10,819 nucleotides of DNA from Candidatus Bipolaricaulota bacterium (GCA_027027485.1 JALVLL010000157.1:1-10819), one strand, 5' to 3'. Shown: positions 1 through 7,875, counted from the stretch's first letter. Made by a program: numbers and translations. The notes: generated by a model from the sequence alone, not told the origin.

Positions 1-1171
1 CTAGCCCACCGCTATAATAGCGGACGTACCCTCCGGCGATCTCCCGGTAGCTTTCCCCTAGCGGCTCACCGAGGTCGTAGAAGTAGACCGGGTCCCGCTC
101 CAGGGAGTGGTCGAAGGGGACCTCGGTATAGGCCGGCTCCCCCACCAGTTTCGCCACGGTATAGCCGTAGTAGATGGCACTCCGCGGCGGCGACGCCCGG
201 TAGACGCGGTGGCCACCCGCATGTTTTTCGGTTGGCACGAATTCCGGAGCGGCGTAGTTCATGAAGACCATGCCCCGAAAGTCGGGGCCGGCGTACTTCC
301 CTATCAAATCCTCCAAATAGTCCACGTAGTAGAGCGTGTCGGCGAGGCGGCCGCGGCGGGGGTCCTCGCTCACCGGGTAGTAGAGCGTCTGCGGGACCTC
401 GATGTAGCCGTACCCCTCCACATAGAGCTGGCGGCCGAAGTAGTCGTAGTCTGTGATGTAGCTCTCGGTCATATCCAGATCGACGGCCGGCAGGATCTCG
501 GCCGGATTGCGAAAGCCCTGGTTCGGTTGGACGACGACCCCCCGGGCACGCAGCTCCGCGAAGAAGGCAGCAATGGCTTGGGAATAAGGGAGATCGGGAT
601 GACGTGAGCGGTAAAGCTCCTTCATCTTCTCGTATCCCGGATCATCGAGGAACCAGTCATTCCCCCAATCGAAGAACATACCGTCGTAGCCATGGGCTTT
701 CACGAAATCGACGAGGTAGTCCACCCTGCGGGCCCGCACCCTGGGATCCCCCAAATCGTAGTAGCAGTCCTCGCACCAGTCATAGCCTTCCTCGGTGCAA
801 TGGGGAAAGGGGCCATCCGGGTTCAGGGTCGCCCAAGAGCGGTTCTCGTAGATCCAGCGCATGAACGGGTTGTCCGGCCCTCCATCGGTGTAGTGATAGC
901 CCCCGGGGAGCCAGTCGTAGACGAGGATCGTTCGCACCCCCGCGGCCCGGAGTCGGGCAATCGCCGCCTCGGGGAGCGGGTCCTCGAGCCCCCCGGCGTG
1001 GACAACCTCGAACTTTCCCAGCCACGCGAGCTCTTCATCATCCGGGGTCGAGCTCCCGGTAACGTAGTGCCCGCGGGTCAGTGGTAGATCAGCCTCCTGG
1101 GACAACGCCTGAAGCAGGAGGCCGCTTAAGGCAAGCGCCAAAATGGCCGCCCCGAAGCCTAAACGCTTCAT
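1..1171 (-). CDS. Secreted GH114/TM1410-like TIM-barrel glycosidase, partial (C-terminus off window)
   Basis: An open frame of 390 codons runs off the left edge without a stop. Residues 1-24 form a signal peptide (MKRLGFGAAILALALSGLLL), so the product is exported. The rest reads like an (alpha/beta)8 barrel: VRTILVYDWLPGG (79-91), HGYDGMFFDW (160-169), VVVQPNQGF (212-220) and DLDMTESY (231-238). The YDG-x-FFD and later E pattern resembles the endo-alpha-1,4-polygalactosaminidase (GH114)/TM1410 group, where such acidic residues are catalytic; here the candidates are Asp163, Asp168 and Glu236. Cys125, Cys133 and Cys136 may form disulfides or bind a metal. The ATG overlaps the upstream glycosidase's stop (ATGA, 1168-1171) and is preceded by GGAGG with 6 bases of spacing, so the start is secure. 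Export and barrel type are fairly sure. The substrate is unknown, and an inactive or different GH-like family is possible. Confidence 0.75.
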   Translation of the reverse strand, partial: MKRLGFGAAILALALSGLLLQALSQEADLPLTRGHYVTGSSTPDDEELAWLGKFEVVHAGGLEDPLPEAAIARLRAAGVRTILVYDWLPGGYHYTDGGPDNPFMRWIYENRSWATLNPDGPFPHCTEEGYDWCEDCYYDLGDPRVRARRVDYLVDFVKAHGYDGMFFDWGNDWFLDDPGYEKMKELYRSRHPDLPYSQAIAAFFAELRARGVVVQPNQGFRNPAEILPAVDLDMTESYITDYDYFGRQLYVEGYGYIEVPQTLYYPVSEDPRRGRLADTLYYVDYLEDLIGKYAGPDFRGMVFMNYAAPEFVPTEKHAGGHRVYRASPPRSAIYYGYTVAKLVGEPAYTEVPFDHSLERDPVYFYDLGEPLGESYREIAGGYVRYYSGGL

Positions 1172-2451
1172 CCCCCCACCTCCGGGGGCCGAAGCGCGTT
1201 TCGGCTCCAAAAGTCCTTGATCACCTCGATCAAGGCGCTCGTGGTGACGTCCCCGTGGTTCCGGGGATCGGGGCCGTGGCGGAAGTTGAAGGCGTCCACC
1301 TCGCGGGCATAGGGCTCCCAGGAGCCCTCCCACAGCCAGATGGCGTGGTTCATCCCCCGCACCTCGAAGAGCTCCATCTCGTCCCGGATGAACCGAGCTG
1401 CCCCGGGCACCCAGCGCATGATCCCGAACTCCGTGGCCGCCACGGGGACGTTGTGCTGCGCGACGAACTCGTCGATGGTGGAAAAGAGCTCCTCCAGCCA
1501 ACTTCGACCGAAAGGCTCCGGTTCCCCGTCCCAGTCCACATCACAGCGGCCGGGGTAGACGCAGTCGCGGGTGTCCCACCATTGGTGGGTGTACAGGCCC
1601 GGCTCGTACTGATGGACGATGTAGACGATATGGGGGGCGTCCAGCACTTTGAGATAGGGAAGCCACTCCACGGAGCTATAGCCGTTCCCGCCGATCAGGA
1701 TCGGGGTTTCGGAATCGACCTCGCGGATCGCGGCCACGATCCGGAGATAGAGCCCGTTCCAATCGTAGAGGGTACCGCCGTACCGGCGATGGAACTCCTC
1801 CGGGTCCCAGATATCGAGTCGTGGTCCCTTGGGGTAGCTCCCCACTTCATTGGAGTTTGGCTCACACATGAGCTCGTACCCCACGACGATGGGGTTGTCC
1901 CGGTAGCGCCGGGCGGTGTAGCGCCACATCTCCACCCAGGCGTCCTGGGCGGCGCGATCTCCCCACACGCGGTTGTTGTAGTAGCTTGGGTCGAACCAGC
2001 CGTTTTCCGGGTCGGACTCGGTGTCCTCGCCGAAGAAGGCCCAGAACTCGCTCCGTCCGGGACCGGTGCGGAACGAGATCACGGCGTAGAGCCCGGCCCG
2101 GGCCGCCATCTCCAGGAGCCGGTCCAGGTTCCCCTGGACTTCGGGGTCAAGCCTATAGGGCGGCTCCTCGGTGAAGAGGCCAGGGTGGGAGATGACCACG
2201 AGGTTGGCGCCCCAGGCGGCCAGGCGCTCGAAATCGGCTGGGGTATACGGTGGCCCCAGGGGGCCGGGGCCCAGGAAATAGGGGCCGTCGAGCTCGGGGT
2301 ATACCCGCCGCTGGTAGACGTTCGCCCCCCGGAGCTTCGTTTCCCCAACCCAGAGTGCGTACTTCTCGCCCGCGGCCATGCACGCCGAGGAGAGCACAAG
2401 GGTCAAAAGCACCCCGCAGCCGATGAGGCTCCACATCCGAACTTCCCTCAT
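1168..2451 (-). CDS. Secreted GH5-like (cellulase-superfamily) glycoside hydrolase
   Basis: Encodes 427 residues with a signal peptide (about 1-28; hydrophobic 8-23). The body is a clan GH-A barrel. RGANVYQ (41-47) matches the first strand of GH5 enzymes. GYELMCEPN (191-199) holds the presumed acid/base Glu197, VHQYEP (279-284) supplies His280 and Tyr282, AATEFGIM (338-345) holds the presumed nucleophile Glu341, and IWLWEGSW (371-378) is the strand-8 Trp region. Such enzymes cleave beta-1,4-glucans or mannans by a retaining mechanism. The substrate cannot be read from the sequence. The residue before the acid/base Glu is Cys196 where family members nearly always have Asn. I chose the ATG at 2451, which overlaps the propeller gene's TGA (ATGA) and has GAGGAG about 9 bases upstream. 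The longer in-frame opening to 2547 lies inside the neighbouring gene. A Cys at residue 24 follows a poor lipobox, so a lipoprotein is unlikely. Confidence 0.88.
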   Translation of the reverse strand: MREVRMWSLIGCGVLLTLVLSSACMAAGEKYALWVGETKLRGANVYQRRVYPELDGPYFLGPGPLGPPYTPADFERLAAWGANLVVISHPGLFTEEPPYRLDPEVQGNLDRLLEMAARAGLYAVISFRTGPGRSEFWAFFGEDTESDPENGWFDPSYYNNRVWGDRAAQDAWVEMWRYTARRYRDNPIVVGYELMCEPNSNEVGSYPKGPRLDIWDPEEFHRRYGGTLYDWNGLYLRIVAAIREVDSETPILIGGNGYSSVEWLPYLKVLDAPHIVYIVHQYEPGLYTHQWWDTRDCVYPGRCDVDWDGEPEPFGRSWLEELFSTIDEFVAQHNVPVAATEFGIMRWVPGAARFIRDEMELFEVRGMNHAIWLWEGSWEPYAREVDAFNFRHGPDPRNHGDVTTSALIEVIKDFWSRNALRPPEVGG

Positions 2452-3977
2452 AACCGCGGCTCCTCGCCAGTATACGTTTCGATCAGGGCGGCGAGGGCAT
2501 CGACGAGTGCCATCAGGGCTTCGCTTTCCTCCACATCGCCGCGCCAAAGCTCCACCCGAAAAGCTCGGTCCGGCCCCTCCAGGGAAAAGACGAGTAGCGG
2601 CTCATCGGGGATCCCAGCGCGGGTGGAGGAACTCAGGCAGGGAATCCTCGACATCTGGACGAGGCCCCACAGCGCCTCGGCCTCTTCGGGCTCCAGTTCG
2701 AACGGGCCGTAGGACACCACGTCGTCCATCACCTGATGCTCCACCACGAACCTCCCGGAGGGCTCCACTCGCACCCGCCACTCCCCGTGGCCCGCAGGAT
2801 GGTGGGCCCCGCCGGATGCGAAGGAAAAGGTCCACCCGGAAGCGGGAAGTTTGGGTATCTCGGGGCAAAGATCCCATAGCGCTAAGCCCATCGGCGAGAC
2901 GCTCGCCAACGTGCGTCCATCGGGGGAGAAAGTGGGGAAGGACTTCGGGCACTCCGTGGGATCGGGCGAGGCGCATAGTTCCTTCGCTACGGAACCCGTC
3001 GGACCGAATTCCAGGACCGAGAGCTTCCCCTGGTCCGCGCGCCAGGAGTAATCGGCAACCGAGACGGCGAGCCGACTTCCGTCGGGGCTGTACGCGAGGG
3101 CCTCGACCACGGTATCGTCCCCCACGGCGTGGAGGGGGGCTTCTATCAGCTTCCCCGTTTCCACGTCGATGCGCAAAAGGACGGGTTTCCCCTCACCGGC
3201 GGAGAAGAGGCCAACCGCGAACTCCACCGCATCGGGCCTCAGGGCGAGGGAAGTGATGGAGAGGCGCACCTTCTCCCATCCGGGGTCGGGAAGGAGCTCC
3301 CGCAGGTCGAAGGACTTTTCCTCCCCCGATGTCAGGTCCCGGAACCGGACGGTCCAGGCAAGCCCTGCCGGCTGGTCCGCGGTGCCCGCCGCATAGAGGA
3401 GGTAACCACCGTCCGGCGAGAACACGGCCGTGGGCCGCGGGGGAACGATATCACCGGTGCCGAGTGGCTCCCGATGTAGAAGCTTTCCTTCTTGGTCGCG
3501 TTCTTCCAGGTAAACCTCCGGGGGGATCCCGGTCCACTCGCGGACCAACACCCAAAGGTTCCCGTCCGGGCGGACGCATGCGGCCATGAGATCCCGCTGG
3601 ACTTCACCCCTCAGATCCAGGGAGAACATCCTCTCGCCACTTGAAACCGAGAAGATCTCGAGGAACTCACGTTCCAAAGCAAGCACCCGTTCCCCGTCCG
3701 GGGAGAAGGCCAAGGCGTTCATGGTACCGAACGGGCGGTCCAGGGTCTCTATTTCCCATCTCACCTCCCAACCGGAAAGGCTCCACCGCTCGAGCACCGC
3801 GCCGTGTCCGCGGTCGTAAAGGACGATGACGCCCTCTTCATCTTGAGTCCACGCGAGGCCATAGACGGTCCGTTCCTCCGGCCACGAGAGACTCTTCTCG
3901 GCGGCGAGGAGTCCCCCGCCCGCTGCTATAACGGCAAGAAAAGCTATGACCATCCACCTCTTAGCAGTTCGCACCAT
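2448..3977 (-). CDS. Secreted beta-propeller protein with extra C-terminal domain
   Basis: Encodes 509 residues from the chosen start. A signal peptide or anchor (hydrophobic 9-26, ending LLAAEKS) is followed by a WD40/PD40-like propeller, visible as repeated x-FSPDG-x motifs near 90-95, 136-139, 185-190, 248, 295-300 and 349-354. Residues 331-369 carry a Cys335/Cys343 pair followed by PTFSPDG and ALWDL, a signature shared with the next gene upstream. Residues 380-509 are not propeller: SGG (388-390), RVRVEPSGRF (401-410), LEPEEAEALWGLV (428-440) and a C-terminal LMALVDALAALI helix (488-499). This layout recalls the emfourin-type protease-inhibitor domain, but only by pattern. No catalytic residues were recognised; such propellers usually bind proteins or sugars. 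The start is uncertain: AAAGGAGG lies 1 base from this ATG but 4 bases from the following GTG (3974), and an ATG at 3953 would still leave a signal peptide. The stop overlaps the GH5-like gene. Confidence 0.85.
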   Translation of the reverse strand: MVRTAKRWMVIAFLAVIAAGGGLLAAEKSLSWPEERTVYGLAWTQDEEGVIVLYDRGHGAVLERWSLSGWEVRWEIETLDRPFGTMNALAFSPDGERVLALEREFLEIFSVSSGERMFSLDLRGEVQRDLMAACVRPDGNLWVLVREWTGIPPEVYLEERDQEGKLLHREPLGTGDIVPPRPTAVFSPDGGYLLYAAGTADQPAGLAWTVRFRDLTSGEEKSFDLRELLPDPGWEKVRLSITSLALRPDAVEFAVGLFSAGEGKPVLLRIDVETGKLIEAPLHAVGDDTVVEALAYSPDGSRLAVSVADYSWRADQGKLSVLEFGPTGSVAKELCASPDPTECPKSFPTFSPDGRTLASVSPMGLALWDLCPEIPKLPASGWTFSFASGGAHHPAGHGEWRVRVEPSGRFVVEHQVMDDVVSYGPFELEPEEAEALWGLVQMSRIPCLSSSTRAGIPDEPLLVFSLEGPDRAFRVELWRGDVEESEALMALVDALAALIETYTGEEPRL

Positions 3978-3978
3978 C

Positions 3979-3986
3979 CCTCCTTT
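3979..3986 (-). promoter_or_regulatory. Ribosome binding site that leaves the start of the third propeller gene open
   Basis: AAAGGAGG on the minus strand is a near-perfect anti-16S match. It ends one base before the ATG at 3977 and four bases before the in-frame GTG at 3974. The GTG has the better spacing, so the protein may begin one codon later. The signal peptide is essentially the same either way. Confidence 0.7.
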
Positions 3987-3997
3987 CGAAAACCGCC

Positions 3998-5098
3998 TCA
4001 CTCGGACTCCTCCACCCGCCACAGAGCGATCACCCCTTCTCCCAAAGCGGCCAGGTAATCGCCGGTGGGGGAGAAGGTCGGGGAGAACGCGGGACAGGTC
4101 ATAAAGCCTTCGCCCTCGCACAAGGTCCTTTCATCCCCGCTTTCCAGGTCGATGAGGCCGAGACGGACGAAGCCCTCGGCCTGGGCCGAGAACGCAAGCC
4201 ACCTTCCGTCGGGGCTGTAGTCGAGCCCGCCGATGAAACATTGGTAACGATCGCAGGGGAGGTAGGCCGCTTTCTCCGCGCCGGTTGTGATATCGAGCCG
4301 CCGGATCAGGTTGACCTCGCCGGGACGATAGGTGAAAAGCCCCAGGGCGACCTCTCGGCCCGCGGGGTCCACCGCCAACGCCGTGGGCTCGGCGGCCCCG
4401 TTAAGGAGGTCCGTAAGGGAATAAACACGATCCTCCATCCCCAGGTAGCCCCAGATCCACTCCCCGGTCTCGGGGTTCACCGAGGCGGCGGCGAACACCT
4501 TGCCGTCGAGGCTGAAGTCGGCCAACGGATGGAGAAGGGGAAGCGGCCTTGCCCCGAGCGGGGCGTCGTCGTTCAGCTCCCAGGAAGGGGTCCGTATCTC
4601 GAGCGTGAGCTCCGCATAGGGTGAGGCGAGCATAGGCGGCCCCCACCGCTCCGCCCGGGCCACCACCATCCCCAGGTAGTCATATGGGGACTCCTCCCCG
4701 CGGAGGAATTTTAGGAGAAGCGGGACGGAATCGAATTCCAGGGGGTAGACGATGATGAGCCTTCCACCCACGGTGAAATAGACCCGGATCCCCCAAGGGG
4801 TAGCCACCGCCACCTGGGAGCCATCGGCGGAGAAGGAGAGGGGGAAGACGGGGGGTCGGAAGCCATTTTGCGGTATCTCGGCGACCGCTTTATCCCACCT
4901 CACCTCACCCCCGGGCACTTTCACGATCCGCACCCGCAGGTCACCATCCAGGATGTAAGCGATCCCCATGACCTTCCCATCCGGCGCCCAGGCGAGGGAG
5001 ATTCCTCCTGCCCCTTTCGGCAAGGCGGACAACCCCTGGCCCGTGAGGGCAAAACCCACACATCCCAGTACCGCGATTACGAACAGAAAACTCTTCAT
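3998..5098 (-). CDS. Secreted beta-propeller protein, paralogue of the downstream propeller
   Basis: Encodes 366 residues. Residues 1-21 are a signal peptide (MKSFLFVIAVLGCVGFALTG). The remainder is a WD40/PD40-like propeller with blade motifs LAWAPDG (35-41), LSFSADG (87-93), DFSLDG (194-199), AVDPAG (242-247), LDYSPDG (292-298) and PTFSPTG (340-346). Two Cys pairs, 282/287 and 327/335, suggest disulfides and fit an exported protein. From about residue 225 onward it aligns by eye with the next gene: LLN/ELLP loop, GLF, DITTG/DVETG, YSPDG, then LC-x7-CP and PTFSP followed by ALW. Both therefore probably come from a tandem duplication. It ends at the last blade and lacks the other protein's extra domain. 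The ATG at 5098 has AAAGGGG 5 bases upstream. Gaps are 15 bases to the gene before it and 20 to the gene after. No enzymatic motif is seen; a binding or scaffold role is inferred. Confidence 0.87.
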   Translation of the reverse strand: MKSFLFVIAVLGCVGFALTGQGLSALPKGAGGISLAWAPDGKVMGIAYILDGDLRVRIVKVPGGEVRWDKAVAEIPQNGFRPPVFPLSFSADGSQVAVATPWGIRVYFTVGGRLIIVYPLEFDSVPLLLKFLRGEESPYDYLGMVVARAERWGPPMLASPYAELTLEIRTPSWELNDDAPLGARPLPLLHPLADFSLDGKVFAAASVNPETGEWIWGYLGMEDRVYSLTDLLNGAAEPTALAVDPAGREVALGLFTYRPGEVNLIRRLDITTGAEKAAYLPCDRYQCFIGGLDYSPDGRWLAFSAQAEGFVRLGLIDLESGDERTLCEGEGFMTCPAFSPTFSPTGDYLAALGEGVIALWRVEESE

Positions 5099-5113
5099 TC
5101 GTTCCCCTTTAGA

Positions 5114-6181
5114 TCACCCTCCCGGCGAGACAAGCCTGAGGGTATACAGGTAGAACTCGCCTTCCTTCCCCCGCCGGCCGACCCAAATGCGGTCGCCTTC
5201 GGTCCAGGTAAAGAGGTAAGAACCCGGGCTGGGTTCAACTAGGTTTTGTATCGTGAGCTCCCCTCCCTGATCCAACTCCCCCATAAGGAGCGGGAAGTAC
5301 GTTTTCCCCTGGGAGTCCTGGTAGAGGTATGTGTACAGGAACCGGTTCTCTTCGGGAGCCCACACGAGCGACACAACGTGGCTCCGGGGATAGCCTCCCT
5401 CCCCGGGACGCGTTAGGGGAACCACCTTTCCGGTACGGAGATCCAAGAGCTCGGGGAAAGGCGCGTACCACAGGTAGCGGCCATCCGGTGAAACGGCCCC
5501 GAGATCCGCTTCAAAGGCCTCGCGTTCCCAGAGGAGCCGCGGCGGTGTGCCGCCCGAGCCGCTGACTTCCCAGATTTCGTATCGTGGGGAACCGTCGCCC
5601 GTGACCACGGCGTAGAGGATTCGACCGCCCTCGACCCACCGTATCCATTGGATCTCACCTTCATATGTCGCCACCACGTCTTCCACCTGATCGCTGGGTG
5701 AGGTGACGACGATCCGCCCGCCGCTTTCCTGGCCGCAGACCAACGCGAGCTTTTCGCCAGCGGGAGACCACGCGGGAATGAGCGCCGGGCACTCCGTTGA
5801 GAGAAGGCGCAGTTGCCCCCGGGCGGGATCCAAGAGCCACAGCTCGCCCCGCACCTCCTTGACGTAGAAGTTCCAGAAAGCCAAGTACATGCCGGTGGGG
5901 GACCACGCGAGATGCTCGTTCACGATCCAATATTCTTTGCCCGCCGGCTCAAAGACCCCGTGGAAGGCACCGCTTTCCGTGTCCCAAAGGAAAACTCCCC
6001 TCTCGGGGTCAACCCGCACGAACCACTTCCCGTCCGGAGAGAGGCTGTAGGCCGCAAGCGGCGACCAGCCCACGTCTTCCAATCGGAGCTCCCTTTCCCT
6101 TACGGCCTCCCAGCCGGAACCGAAACAAAGAACGCCCACAGAAAGAAGCACTGCCACCACAAACCACCGCACCTGTATCAC
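5114..6181 (-). CDS. Secreted TolB/PD40-like beta-propeller protein
   Basis: Encodes up to 355 residues with a signal peptide (hydrophobic about 6-21, then GSGWEA). Propeller motifs are SLSPDG (46-51), LAWSPTG (91-97), AWSPAG (137-142), VSPDG (230-234) and LVWAPEE (272-278), alternating with strands such as GVFLWDTESG (62-71) and GELWLLDPARG (112-122). This is the TolB/DPP-IV-N type of six- or seven-bladed propeller. It is more diverged from the two downstream propellers than they are from each other, and lacks their paired-Cys signature. No catalytic domain follows, so it is not a prolyl oligopeptidase. The GTG at 6181 overlaps the hydrolase stop (GTGA). The only Shine-Dalgarno-like run, AGGGGG at 6181-6186, sits 8 bases before an in-frame GTG at 6172, so translation may begin there (352 residues). 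Function is unknown; ligand or partner binding outside the cell membrane is inferred. Confidence 0.85.
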   Translation of the reverse strand: MIQVRWFVVAVLLSVGVLCFGSGWEAVRERELRLEDVGWSPLAAYSLSPDGKWFVRVDPERGVFLWDTESGAFHGVFEPAGKEYWIVNEHLAWSPTGMYLAFWNFYVKEVRGELWLLDPARGQLRLLSTECPALIPAWSPAGEKLALVCGQESGGRIVVTSPSDQVEDVVATYEGEIQWIRWVEGGRILYAVVTGDGSPRYEIWEVSGSGGTPPRLLWEREAFEADLGAVSPDGRYLWYAPFPELLDLRTGKVVPLTRPGEGGYPRSHVVSLVWAPEENRFLYTYLYQDSQGKTYFPLLMGELDQGGELTIQNLVEPSPGSYLFTWTEGDRIWVGRRGKEGEFYLYTLRLVSPGG

Positions 6182-7875
6182 CCCCTAGCATGTTTTGAAA
6201 GCCAGTCCAGGATCGACTGGACCGCCCTGGGATCCAACGGCCCGGATATGAGCTCAGGAAGCGGCCTCCCGGGCTGGAACCGGAGCCAGTGGTTCATCTT
6301 CGGGACGACGATGCCCGTGGCATCGGGGTTCCCCGCCGCCCTGGCCACCTCCGCCAGCGCGGGGGCGTCCCCGGGTGGCACCCGGATATCGGCCCCGCCG
6401 TTCAGCACCAGGAAAGGAACCGATATCCCGCGGATCGCCACGGCCGGATCATGAACGAGCTCCTCCCGCCACCACCGGAGCGAGGTCCCTTTCATCCCCT
6501 CGATCTCCTCGGGGGAGTAGTGCGGGAGCGCCTCCCGGAGGGCCTCCGGGGTGTAATCCCCCCAGTCCCCGGAGCTTCCCGCGACGAAGGCCAGGAACTC
6601 CGCGAGCTTCGTGAGCTCACGGGAGATCCGCTCCTCCGGGGCGCCGGCGGCCCGGAGGGCCTGCTCCAGCTGCCAGGGAAGGACATCGCGAAGCGGCCGC
6701 GCCGGGGCTCCCAGGAGGATCAGACCGGCTACCCCGGCTTCGTGAGCCAAAAGTGGTGCCAGGAGCGCCCCCTCGGAATGCCCGATCAGGAAAACGCTTT
6801 GCACCTCGGGCCGGGATCCCAGGAACTCGAGGGCGGCCCGGGCGTCGGAGAGGAGGTCGGACACGGAGGCCCGGGAGAGATCCCCCTTGCTTTCCCCCAC
6901 GCCCCGCTTATCGTAGCGGAGGCTGGCGATCCCCGTCTCGGCCAGGGAATAGGCGAGTTCCCGGAAGAGCGCCGCGGGCTTCCCCGGGGCGGAGCCGTCC
7001 CGATCCATCCGGCCCGTCCCGGGGATGAAGAGCACCGCCGGAAACGGCCCTCCGCCCGCGGGAAAGAGGAGCGTTCCGGCGAGCTCGATCCCATCGGAGA
7101 AGAACCGCACCCTCTCCTCCCGTGCCCCGTCGGGGAAAGGGGTCCTTTCGGCCTGGATCCGGAAGGGGGAAGGGAGGGCACGGAAGAGGTCGGCCCTCCA
7201 GGCGGCGAGGGACGCCTTGGGGACCTCGGCCCAGAGGAACTCCCCCGCGTGCTCGTAGAGTAAAACCTCCTCACCTCCCAGGGAGAGGAGCCAGCGTCGG
7301 GCGACCTCGTTTCCCCACGGGGCCGTGAAGGCGGCGAGGCCCGTCGGCTCGGCCTTGAGGGGAACGGCCAGGCGGGCCTGGGGAATCAAGGCGGTGAATT
7401 CGGTGCCTTTCCCGAGCCATAGTCTAAGTGCGAGGACCACGTAGTGGGAAACCACGTCCTCATCCAAAAGGATCCAATCGCGGCCCCTGAAGGAAAGATC
7501 CGCGACACGCACCCCACCGCGATATAGTTCCACCGAAAATTCCTGCCGTGTAGCGGACCAGATCGCCCGTATCGCCATGGAGGTCCTGGGTGTGCGTTTC
7601 TCGAGCTCGTACTCCAGGGGGACGAGTTCCGGGGAGAACAGTGCCTGTGCCTTCCAGGTTGTCTCGCCCTCACGGGTGGTAAACCGACCTTCGGAGCTCA
7701 GGCGGTATCCGTTTCCCGTCTCGGTGAGCGCGAACCTCTCGGCCCCGGTCACCCTGCCGCGGTGCGCGAGGGCCAGGACTCCCCGAAGCAAAGGCTCCGC
7801 AGGCGAGGCCACCGCGGCGGCAAAGATATGGGCCCATATCAGGACAAAGACCGAAACGCAAAATCCCCTTATCAC
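6178..7875 (-). CDS. Secreted two-domain alpha/beta-hydrolase (serine esterase/peptidase-like)
   Basis: Encodes 565 residues and is the first gene of the secreted operon. Residues 1-26 form a signal peptide ending near AVASPAEP. Residues 27-245 are a beta-rich N-terminal region with no motif I can name; it loosely resembles lipid-carrier-like or DUF3108-type sheets. From about 255 the alpha/beta-hydrolase core is complete: FIPGTGRMDRDG (283-294, oxyanion region), YDKRGVGES (321-329), nucleophile elbow GHSEG (Ser367), NGGADIRVPP (Asp496) and KMNHW (His529). About 70 residues between strands (400-470) form a helical cap. The family hydrolyses esters, sometimes peptides or acyl groups; the substrate is unknown, but sugar deacetylation would suit the glycosidases downstream. 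The GTG start at 7875 is supported by GGAGG with 7 bases of spacing. The stop overlaps the next gene. Confidence 0.9.
   Translation of the reverse strand: MIRGFCVSVFVLIWAHIFAAAVASPAEPLLRGVLALAHRGRVTGAERFALTETGNGYRLSSEGRFTTREGETTWKAQALFSPELVPLEYELEKRTPRTSMAIRAIWSATRQEFSVELYRGGVRVADLSFRGRDWILLDEDVVSHYVVLALRLWLGKGTEFTALIPQARLAVPLKAEPTGLAAFTAPWGNEVARRWLLSLGGEEVLLYEHAGEFLWAEVPKASLAAWRADLFRALPSPFRIQAERTPFPDGAREERVRFFSDGIELAGTLLFPAGGGPFPAVLFIPGTGRMDRDGSAPGKPAALFRELAYSLAETGIASLRYDKRGVGESKGDLSRASVSDLLSDARAALEFLGSRPEVQSVFLIGHSEGALLAPLLAHEAGVAGLILLGAPARPLRDVLPWQLEQALRAAGAPEERISRELTKLAEFLAFVAGSSGDWGDYTPEALREALPHYSPEEIEGMKGTSLRWWREELVHDPAVAIRGISVPFLVLNGGADIRVPPGDAPALAEVARAAGNPDATGIVVPKMNHWLRFQPGRPLPELISGPLDPRAVQSILDWLSKHARG
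6181..6186 (-). promoter_or_regulatory. Ribosome binding site favouring an internal GTG start of the first propeller gene
   Basis: The run AGGGGG on the minus strand ends in the G of the GTGA overlap. It is therefore too close to serve the GTG at 6181, but it is 8 bases from the in-frame GTG at 6172. Either translational coupling is used at 6181 or the protein is three residues shorter. Confidence 0.4.

Noticed and set aside
107..607. 166-codon plus-strand frame opposite the GH114-like gene
   Set aside because: The minus strand encodes a continuous signal-peptide protein with barrel motifs; the plus frame has no ribosome site or domain.
2378..2382. Lipoprotein signal at Cys24 of the GH5-like enzyme
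   Set aside because: The residues before the Cys (SSA) lack Leu at -3. An ordinary signal peptide fits as well, so no lipoprotein call is made.
1081..2712. 543-codon open frame on the plus strand, antisense to the GH5-like gene
   Set aside because: It lies opposite a gene with a signal peptide, catalytic motifs and a proper ribosome site. Its translation is low-complexity Pro/Gly/Val/Glu typical of a GC-rich shadow frame.
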